Shown here one piece after another: positions 1-5,722 of a DNA stretch of 6,143 nucleotides; within the stretch, counting starts at the first letter, position 1, and every line of letters begins with the position of its first letter. The notes under the pieces were generated by a model. That model was not told where the DNA came from. It searched no databases and saw nothing but the letters and a program-made list of their open reading frames with translations. The position numbers and the translations under genes are program-made. The stretch is from Silvimonas sp. JCM 19000 (GTDB lineage Bacteria > Pseudomonadota > Gammaproteobacteria > Burkholderiales > Chitinibacteraceae). The stretch is taken from the NCBI GenBank assembly GCA_001313065.1, contig BBFD01000239.1, positions 1 through 6,143 on the forward strand, written 5' to 3'.

Positions 1-662
1 CACCGGCGCGTTTGCTTGGCGCACGCGGCTTGCTGGATGCCGCCACGTCACCACGCATTGGCAAAACGCGCCGCAACTGGCACGGCAATTTCCGCAAGCG
101 CGGGTGGAGCTGGATCGCATCTATATACGCGATGGCAAGTTATTCACCTCAGCCGGGGTGACGGCGGGGATCGATCTGACCCTGGCCTTGCTAGCGGAAG
201 ATCACGGCGCGACGTCGCTTTGGCGGTGGCAAAGCGGCTGGTGGTGTTTGCCCAGCGGCGCGGCGGCCAATCCCAATTCAGCCCTATGTCAGCGCGCGGC
301 CGGATTTGAGCACCGCCTCCGGCAAAGTGCAGGCGCATGTGCTGGGGCAATTGAATCAGCGCTTTAGTGTGCAGCAGCTGGCGGCGGTGGCGGGCATGAG
401 CGCGCGCAATTTCGCCCGGGTGTTTGTGCAGGAAACCGGCATTACGCCGCAAGAATTTGTAGAACGCTCACGCGTGGATCTGGCGCGCAGTTTGCTCGAA
501 ACAACGGCGGCCGCGCTCAAGGTGGTGGCGTATGACTGCGGCTTTGGTAGCGCAGAATTGATGCGGCGGGTGTTTGTCCGCCGCATCGGGGTGACACCAG
601 CGGATTACCGGGCCGCATTTTCTGGCCTGAACAACGGCGCCGCCCCGCCCGTGCCGGCCTAA
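1..662 (+). CDS. GlxA-family transcriptional regulator (DJ-1/PfpI-like domain plus AraC HTH), 3' part, frame-disrupted
   Basis: C-terminal part of a GlxA-type regulator: a DJ-1/PfpI amidotransferase-like sensor domain followed by a DNA-binding AraC domain. The window opens at TGAFA, just after the expected nucleophile-elbow Cys, in frame 2. Sensor-domain hallmarks follow: HVTTHW, FPQARVELDRIYIRDGKL, TSAGVTAGIDL, then AVAKRLVVFAQRRGGQSQF. The AraC domain begins near base 306 and has both helix-turn-helix units (FSVQQLAAVAGMSARNFARV; VVAYDCGFGSAELMRRVF, ending GVTPADYR). The reading frame passes 2 to 1 to 3. Adding one base each near 16-17 (T), 27-28 (G), 39 (G), 208 (C) and 282-284 (C) gives one continuous family-like protein ending in TAA at 660-662. 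I read these as sequence errors rather than decay, since no other lesion is seen. The ligand and target genes cannot be told. Its stop overlaps that of the small minus-strand gene. Confidence 0.88.
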
Positions 663-787
663 GGCAGCATCCCCAATTGCTCCAGCGCGGGCAGCACCAA
701 CAGCAGTGTCGCCACGCAATACAGCACAAATGCGGCCACCTTGCCCCACACGCCCGTCCGCCCCGGGTTATGTAATACGCCGCCCAT
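659..787 (-). CDS. small single-pass membrane protein candidate (42 aa), unknown function
   Basis: ATG at 787-785, stop TAG at 661-659, giving 42 residues. I do not recognise a family. The N-terminus is short and basic (MGGVLHNPGRTGVWGK). It is followed by a hydrophobic stretch, about residues 17-33 (VAAFVLYCVATLLLVLP), that could form one inner-membrane helix, and a short tail ALEQLGMLP. A purine-rich GGAG lies about 7 bases before the ATG on the minus strand, a good Shine-Dalgarno placement that fixes the start. The gene converges on the GlxA-type regulator, the two stop codons sharing bases, and is divergent from the oxidoreductase. The frame is shorter than a standard ORF cutoff. A longer overlapping frame on the same strand (894-517) runs antisense through the regulator and gives a Cys/Trp-rich, low-quality protein, so it is less likely. 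Local base errors could hide a longer N-terminus. No clear promoter was found. Confidence 0.5.
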   Translation of the reverse strand: MGGVLHNPGRTGVWGKVAAFVLYCVATLLLVLPALEQLGMLP

Positions 788-969
788 TGCCACTCCGCCT
801 GTATTTCGTCCTGTGCGCTAGTGTATGCAAATAAGTCAGCATTTACAGCCACTTGGCGTTGCATTTTTTTAACCGACGGTGCTTTTGTGCGCATCCACCC
901 CGCCCGACCGATGGCGCGGGCCGTGTGGACGGCTAAGATAAAGCTTCATCCGTCTTTCAAGAGCAGCCC
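788..969. other. divergent intergenic region between the small membrane ORF and the oxidoreductase
   Basis: This 182-base gap should hold the promoters of two divergent genes. It has a locally AT-richer patch (about 820-872) with a run of seven T at 864-870, but no stem beside the run that would make an intrinsic terminator. A TAAGAT at 934-939 could be a -10 element for the oxidoreductase, but no acceptable -35 lies 16-18 bases upstream. No operator-like palindrome stands out. Confidence 0.4.
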
Positions 970-2360
970 ATGACCCACTTCGACGCCATCGTCATCGGCA
1001 CTGGCCAAGGTGGTGCCCCATTGGCCGTCAAACTGGGGGCACATGGCCTCAAAACCGCCGTGATCGAGCGTGCGGCCTTTGGCGGCACCTGCGTCAACGT
1101 GGGCTGCACGCCGACCAAAGCCTATGTTGCCTGCGCGCGTGCGGCGCATGTGGCGCGTAATGCGGCGCAATGGGGTGTGCAGATCAATGGCTCGATTGCG
1201 GTTGATCTGGCCGCGATCAAGGCGCGCAAGGACGAGATTATCGGCCGCTCGCGCGATGGCGTTGAGCAATGGCTGCGCCAGGCCGACAACGTGACCGTGT
1301 TTAACGGCCATGCGCGTTTTACCGACGCGCGCAGCCTGAGTGTGACCGGCGCTGATGGCAAGCTCAGCGCCGAACTCAGCGCTGACAAAATCTTTATCAA
1401 CACCGGCACGCGCCCGCTGATTCCCGAGATTGCCGGGCTGGAAACGGTGCGTTACTACACCAACAGCAGCATGCTGGAACTGACCAATCTGCCCAGCCAC
1501 CTGGTCATACTGGGTGGCAGTTACATCGCGCTGGAATTCGCCCAGATCTTTCGCCGTTTTGGTAGCCGCGTGACGGTGCTGGTGCGCGGGCAACGCATCC
1601 TGGCGCGGGAGGACGAAGACGTCGCGCTGGCCATGCAGGACATGCTCAGCGCTGAGGGCATCCAGTTCCGCTTTGGCGCCGAGCCAGCCACGTCGAGCCC
1701 TTGGGACATAGCGGTGTCAAGCTGTGGATGGAAGCGGATGTGCTGGAGGCCAGCCACCTGCTGCTGGCCACCGGCCGTACGCCGAATACCGATGATCTGG
1801 CCTGGGGTATGCGCATTTGCCGACAGATCACCAGGCTTGATTGCAGTCGATGGCCAGTTGCGCACCAGCGTGCCGGGCGTGTGGGCCATCGGCGATATCA
1901 ATGGCCACGGCGCGTTTACCCATACGTCCTACGATGATTATCAGATTGTGGCGGCCAATCTGTTCGATGGCGCCCATCGCAGCGTGGACGACCGCATCAT
2001 GGCCTATGCGGTGTTTACCGATCCGCCACTGGCGCGCGTGGGGCTGTCAGAAGCGGATGTACGCCGCACCGGCAAACCGGCGTTGATGGCAACCTTGCCG
2101 ATGCAACGGGTCGGCCGCGCGCGCGAACGCGGCGAGACCACCGGCTTTATGAAAGTGCTGGTGGACGAGCGTAGCGAACGCATTATCGGCGCATCGATCC
2201 TGGGCATAGAAGGCGATGAGCCATCCATTGCTTTATCGATACCATGCGCGCCGGCGCCAGCTATCGCGTGCTGCAACGGGCAATGCATATCCACCCCACG
2301 GTGAGCGAACTGATCCCGACCTTGCTGGACGGGCTACAGCCGTTGAAGCCGGCAACTTGA
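970..2360 (+). CDS. FAD-dependent pyridine nucleotide-disulfide oxidoreductase (mercuric reductase / lipoamide dehydrogenase-like), frame-disrupted
   Basis: Class I flavoprotein disulfide reductase, cytoplasmic, expected to act as a homodimer moving electrons from NAD(P)H through FAD to a redox-active disulfide. Domains in order: FAD Rossmann motif IGTGQGG (residues 9-15); redox-active GGTCVNVGCTPTK with Cys41 and Cys46; NAD(P) motif VILGGSYIALE (about 179-189) followed by VLVRGQR, whose Arg206 favours NADPH; LLLATGRTPNTDDL; second FAD motif WAIGDINGHGAF; C-terminal dimerisation domain ending with HPTVSE, the His-Glu dyad (His443, Glu448). The N-terminal HMA domain and C-terminal Cys pair of true MerA are absent, and no mer genes adjoin, so mercury reduction is not supported; substrate unknown. 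Starts at ATG 970 with a weak AAGAG six bases upstream. Adding one G near 1683, 1799-1800, 1834-1835 and 2220 restores exactly 465 codons (464 aa), ending at TGA 2358-2360; uncorrected, the frame would stop at 2304 with a garbled C-terminus. Confidence 0.9.
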
Positions 2361-2400
2361 TGTCCATACCCGCATGACCGTGTGCAGACAGCCATAGGGT
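2342..2400 (+). repeat. direct repeat, copy 1 (59 bp)
   Basis: This copy matches 2432-2490 at 52 of 59 positions without gaps, counted by eye. Shared blocks include TGAAGCCGG, ACTTGATG, CCCATAC-like, GCATGAC and GCAGACAGCC, ending TAGGGT. The copy begins inside the oxidoreductase gene, so its last residues (about LKPAT) and its stop codon lie in the repeat. Its final eight bases form the left arm of the palindrome at 2393-2420. Confidence 0.85.
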
Positions 2401-2420
2401 GGGTCGAGACCCACCCTATG
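2393..2420. repeat. REP-like perfect palindrome, possible bidirectional terminator
   Basis: CATAGGGTGGGT (2393-2404) pairs with ACCCACCCTATG (2409-2420), a perfect 12-bp GC-rich stem with loop CGAG; the innermost C-G could extend it. The head TAGGGTGGGT resembles a class of short palindromic elements found between genes in many proteobacteria (from memory, not searched). It lies between two convergent genes, so a role in ending or insulating transcription, or protecting 3' ends, is plausible. No T-run follows the stem on either strand, so it is not a canonical intrinsic terminator. Confidence 0.75.
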
Positions 2421-2431
2421 CAAGGCGCAGC

Positions 2432-2490
2432 GCTGAAGCCGGCCACTTGATGCCCATACCGGCATGACAGTGCGCAGACAGCCGTAGGGT
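2432..2490 (+). repeat. direct repeat, copy 2 (59 bp)
   Basis: Second copy, exactly 90 bases downstream of copy 1, with seven mismatches. It ends GTAGGGT one base before the kinase stop codon (TAA on the minus strand at 2494-2492). The palindrome after copy 1 is not repeated here; only its TAGGGT head remains. The 11 bases at 2421-2431 separate the palindrome from this copy. The pair may come from a tandem duplication of a unit containing a REP-like element, or from two element insertions. Confidence 0.85.
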
Positions 2491-2491
2491 T

Positions 2492-5315
2492 TTATATGCC
2501 GGTCAGCACGCGTTCCAGCGCGGGCAGATCGTAGGGTTTGCGCAGCAGCGATACGTCTTGCAGCGGCGTGTCCATCTCGCGGCCCGAGGCCACCACCAAT
2601 GCCAGTTCCGGGCGGCGTTGGCGCGCGGCCGCGGCAAGGTCTTCGCCGGACATGCCGGGCAAGCCCAGATCGGTGATCAGGACATCAGGCCGCGTGGCAT
2701 CGAGCAGGCTGAGCGCCTGTTCGCCGTCGGCCGCCTGGATGACTTGATGGCCAGGCTTCGATCAATTCCGCCGTGTTCTGGCGAATTTGCGGCTGGTCTT
2801 CTACCAGCAACACCTTCAGCCGCTTCGAGGGTGTGCTCAGCGGCTCGGCCCCGACCGGCGGCGCCACCATCGGCCGTTGTTGCTGCGCCCGGTTGGACAG
2901 CACGTGCCGGATTTTGCGCGCCAGTGCTTCTTGCGTGTAGGGCTTGCCCAGCAGCTCGACGCCAGCGTCGAGGCGGCCACCGTGCACGATGGCGTTTTCG
3001 GTGTAGCCCGAAGTAAACAGCACCACCAGATCAGGCATGCGCTCGCGCGCCTTGCGTGCCAGATCGGGGCTGCGCAAAGGGCCGGGCATCACCACGTCGG
3101 TAAACAGCAAATCAATGGCGACGCCGCTTTCGATAATCGCCAGCGCACTGGCGGCATCATTGGCCTTGAGCACGCGGTAGCCCAGATCGGTCAGCATCTC
3201 GACCACGGTGCCGCGCACGCCTTCATCGTCCTCGGCCACCAGAATGGTCTCGCTGCCCCCTTCCGCTGCCTGCGCGTGCAAGCTGGTCGGGATGTCTTCG
3301 GCTTCGTGCGAGCGCGGCAGATACAGTTTGACGGTGGTGCCGTGGCCAGGCTCGCTATAGATTTTGACGTGGCCGCCCGACTGTTTGACAAAGCCGTACA
3401 CCATCGACAAACCCAGGCCGGTGCCCTTGCCTTCCGGCTTGGTCGAAAAGAACGGCTCAAACGCCTGCGCCATCACATCGGGGGTCATGCCGCAACCGGT
3501 GTCGCTAACGGCAATCATCACGTACTGGCCCGGCGTCACGTCGGGATATTGCCAGGCATAGGCGTCATCCAGAAACGCGTTGCCCACTTCCAGCGTCAGT
3601 TTGCCTATGCCTTCCATGGCGTCGCGCGCGTTGATACACAGATTGAGCACCGCGTTTTTCGACCTGGGCCGTATCCACAAAGGTGTTCCACAGCCCGGCC
3701 GACACCGACATCTCGATTTCGATTTCTTCGCCCAGACTGCGATGCAGCATGTCCTCCATCTCGACGATATAGCGGCTGATCTTTACCACGCGCGGCTCCA
3801 GCGCCTGGCGCCGGCCAAACGCCAGCAGATAGCTCGCCAGCTTGGCGCCACGATTAACGCCGTTCAAGGCGTTTTCGACATGGCGTTGGCCGCGCTCGTT
3901 GCCCACCACGATGCGTTTGAGCAATTGCAGATTGCCCGAGATCACCTGCAGCAAATTATTGAAATCATGCGCCACACCGCCGGTGAGCTTGCCGATGGTT
4001 TCCATCTTTTGCGCTTGTTGCAATGCCAGTTCGCTACGTTTAACGGCGGCAGCGGCTTCGCGTTCGGCGGTGGCATCGCGGCCCACCGCGTAGACAAACT
4101 GACCGTCGTAAGTGGCGCTCCACGCAATCACCGTGTGCTTGCCATCGCGCCGCAAGCAGGCGCTATCAATGCGCAACTCCGCACCGTGGTCGCGCAAAGC
4201 CAGAAATTCCTCGCGCGCCGCGCCCCGATCATTCGGGTGGATCAGATCGAGATAGGGCTTGCCGATGACTTCGTCTTCTTGCCATTGCAGAACGCGGCTG
4301 AAGGCCGGGTTGGCGGCGACGATATTCGCCTCGCGATCGGTGACCAACATGATGTCGGTGGACAAGCGCCACATGCGGTCGCGCTCGGCAGTGCGCTGGC
4401 TGATTTGTTGTTCCAGCGTGGCGTTGAGATCACGCAAAGATTGCTCCGCCAGCACGCGATCAGTCACGTCAGCGCCCTGCACAAATATGCCCATCACCTG
4501 GCCGTCTTCATCCATCAGCGGCTGGTAGACAAAATCCAGATAACGGCTTTGTGCCTGGCCATGGGCGTCGGTACCCAGCGTAAACAGGCTGGAGGTGCCG
4601 ACATAGCGCTCGCCCGTGGCAAACACGTTATCCAGCACCTGCACAAAACCCTGCTCGGCCGCCTCGGGCAAGACTTGCGCCACGGTTTTGCCCAGCAGAT
4701 CACGGTGGCCGGCCAATGTCAGATAAGCCTCGTTGGCCAGCGCGTATTCGTGCTCCGGGCCGGTCAGCAATGCCATAAAACCCGGCGCTTGCTCAAACAT
4801 GGCGCGCAGACGGTCACGCTCGCCACTCAGCCAACGCTCGGCGCGCACCTTGGCGGTGGTTTCCACCACGATGGCGATCACGCCAACGGGCAGGCCGTCC
4901 TCGCCGATGATGGGCGAGTAATCCAGGTTCATCCATGCGGGTTCGAGCGAGCCACGGCGGAACAAGGCCAGTTCCTGGTCTTCGTATTTAAGCGTGCCGC
5001 CCGCCAGGCCGACCTTCATCACGTTGTCGTTAAAATCGGCGACTTCGGGCCAGCCTTCCCGCACGCGCGAGCCGAGCAATTGCGGGTGACGGCCGCCAGC
5101 AAACACTGAATACGCGTCGTTGTAGATCATGATGCCGACTTCACCCCACAAGGTGACGATGGGCACGGGCGAACGCAGGATCAGCGCAATTGTGGTTTTG
5201 AGGCTCTGGGGCCAGCCTGCGATGGCCCCCAACGGCGTGGTGGTCCAGTCGTAATCGGCGATGATGCGGCCCAGTTCGCCGCCGCCTCAAGAAATGCCAA
5301 AGCACCATGCTTCAT
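2492..5315 (-). CDS. hybrid sensor histidine kinase with PAS domains and two receiver domains, frame-disrupted
   Basis: Soluble hybrid two-component kinase, 941 residues after repair, with no membrane span or signal peptide. Order: N-terminal PAS-like module (GGELG, DWTTTPLG, WPQSLKT, YNDAYSVF; about 1-155); second PAS (about 168-290); short coiled coil (about 287-315); third PAS (about 318-425, NPAFSRVLQW, LIHPNDR); HisKA with GGVAHDFNNLLQVI, phospho-accepting His450; HATPase_c with N box NLCINARDAM (558-567), DTGCGM (605-610), FEPFFST (619-625) and GTGLG (631-635); REC1 with Asp740 (FTDVVMP) and Lys791; REC2 with Glu839/Asp840, Asp883 (ITDLGLPG) and Lys927. The start is ATG 5315-5313, chosen because the conserved GGELG...DWTTTPLG segment lies between it and base 5232; the Shine-Dalgarno is poor. 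Repairs on the + strand: add C at 5282-5283, remove one T from 3655-3659, add C at 2751-2752 and G at 2754-2755. This gives exactly 942 codons with LGHQVIQAADG continuous. Signal and output are unknown; no separate regulator gene is adjacent. Confidence 0.92.
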
Positions 5316-5402
5316 ATCTGATCGAGCCCAAGGTTAACCGCGCACGCGGAACGCGCAATGTCGCGCGCCGCGATCTTATCCAGCCCGCCCTGTGGGCCAC
5401 CA

Positions 5403-5430
5403 GCTGACGCCGCCGCAACTTTGCGTCAGC
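5403..5430. repeat. inverted repeat, 8-bp arms
   Basis: GCTGACGC (5403-5410) and GCGTCAGC (5423-5430) are exact reverse complements separated by 12 bases, so the centres of the arms are 20 bases apart, two helical turns. This fits a dimeric regulator site between divergent promoters, or a stem-loop with a 12-base loop. No T-run follows, so an intrinsic terminator is unlikely. Confidence 0.5.
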
Positions 5431-5474
5431 GCATTCCTACATGGCGCGCCGCCTGTCCGCCAGTCCGTAATGCA

Positions 5475-5503
5475 TTGACCTGGGCCGCCCGCCTTTCTAG
5501 TGT
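5475..5503 (+). promoter_or_regulatory. possible sigma-70 promoter for the secreted-protein gene
   Basis: TTGACC (5475-5480) matches five of six bases of the -35 consensus. It is followed after 17 bases by TAGTGT (5498-5503), a weak -10 with three of six matches. The weak -10 lowers confidence. The operator-like palindrome starts at the last -10 base, the usual place for a repressor site. Transcription from here would give a leader of about 210 bases. Confidence 0.3.
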
Positions 5504-5516
5504 GAAACCGCTTTCA
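5503..5516. promoter_or_regulatory. LacI/GalR-family operator-like palindrome
   Basis: TGAAACCGCTTTCA has perfect TGAAA/TTTCA half-sites around a central CG and fits the LacI-family (CcpA cre-type) pattern TGWAANCGNTNWCA at every position. LacI-family regulators commonly control glycan-use genes in proteobacteria, and the next gene encodes a secreted carbohydrate-binding protein. No LacI-type gene is in the window, so the regulator would act from elsewhere. Regulation is inferred. Confidence 0.5.
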
Positions 5517-5550
5517 AGCCATGCCGTGCAGGCAAAAGACAGGCGCAGCC

Positions 5551-5626
5551 GCGGTCAGACCGCTGCCTCGCAGGTCTTACCGCGCCGGGGCGGTGGCCAG
5601 TGACTCCAGCTGCAGCAGTCACGCCA
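5551..5626 (+). other. stem-loop cluster in the mRNA leader
   Basis: Several stems can form. A: GCGGTC/GACCGC (5551-5556/5558-5563; in practice five pairs, loop CAG). B: AGAC plus CTGC with GCAGGTCT (5557-5577, two-base bulge), which competes with A. C: ACCGC/GCGGT (5579-5583/5590-5594). D: GTGACT/AGTCAC (5600-5605/5617-5622), extended by TGGC/GCCA across a two-base bulge (5594-5626). Because GCGGT and ACCGC each occur twice, A and C can exchange partners. I could not match this to a known riboswitch; GC-rich DNA forms stems readily, so function is uncertain. Confidence 0.35.
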
Positions 5627-5668
5627 TGGCAGGGCAGCAGGAAAGCGATTTCATCAGCGCCCGCATAA

Positions 5669-5682
5669 GGCGTTTAAACGCC
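5669..5682. repeat. 14-bp perfect palindrome
   Basis: GGCGTTTAAACGCC is a perfect palindrome 40 bases before the secreted-protein start, in the presumed leader. It could be a dimeric regulator site or a short hairpin with four GC pairs. Function unknown. Confidence 0.4.
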
Positions 5683-5708
5683 AGGGCTAGCAAACTCAAA
5701 ACCTGTCT

Positions 5709-5715
5709 GAGGAGA
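5709..5715 (+). promoter_or_regulatory. strong ribosome binding site fixing a GTG start
   Basis: GAGGAGA ends seven bases before GTG 5723 and is the strongest Shine-Dalgarno in the window; it decides the non-ATG start. Flanking GTCT (5705-5708) and AGAC (5713-5716) could place the GAGG core in the loop of a weak four-pair hairpin. Confidence 0.75.
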
Positions 5716-5722
5716 CAACCCC

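Larger units (their letters stand above)
5316..5722. other. divergent intergenic region and long leader of the secreted-protein gene
   Basis: This 407-base stretch lies between the kinase start (-) and the secreted-protein start (+). I see no convincing gene in it. The left half (5316-5470) should hold the kinase promoter; CTTATC at 5374-5379 reads GATAAG on the minus strand but has no good -35 partner. The half also has an 8-bp inverted repeat (5403-5430). The right half has a weak sigma-70-like promoter with an overlapping LacI-type operator and a series of stem-loops leading to a strong Shine-Dalgarno. Confidence 0.6.

Noticed and set aside
517..894. Longer minus-strand frame over the small membrane gene
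   Set aside because: It continues antisense into the AraC domain and reads as a Cys/Trp/Arg-rich protein. The 42-residue frame at 659-787 has a better RBS and a credible membrane helix.
946..1593. Open frame of 215 codons on the - strand
   Set aside because: Antisense to the FAD-binding part of the oxidoreductase; no motif and no good start context.
970..2360. Mercury-resistance (mer) operon
   Set aside because: No merR, merT or merP nearby, no HMA domain and no C-terminal Cys pair.
2342..2490. CRISPR array or insertion sequence
   Set aside because: There are only two diverged copies with a 31-base interval holding a palindrome, no further units, no transposase and no target-site duplication.
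3655..3659. Programmed ribosomal frameshift at the A-run (minus strand) in the kinase
   Set aside because: Five A with no extended slippery heptamer and no reason for regulation there. The same gene needs other one-base repairs, so an extra-base error is simpler.
2787..3779. Open frame of 330 codons on the + strand
   Set aside because: Antisense to the ATPase and receiver domains of the kinase, with biased composition and no family signal.
3580..5109. Long open frame on the + strand, 509 codons
   Set aside because: It lies antisense to the kinase, whose motifs are unambiguous. Its protein is His/Gln/Arg-rich with no recognisable domain; long antisense frames are common in GC-rich genes.
5516..5722. 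c-di-GMP-I (GEMM) riboswitch in the leader
   Set aside because: GGCAAA and GCGCAGCC-like pieces occur, but the conserved core (GGGACGCAAAGCC-type block and the matching tetraloop receptor) is not present in order.
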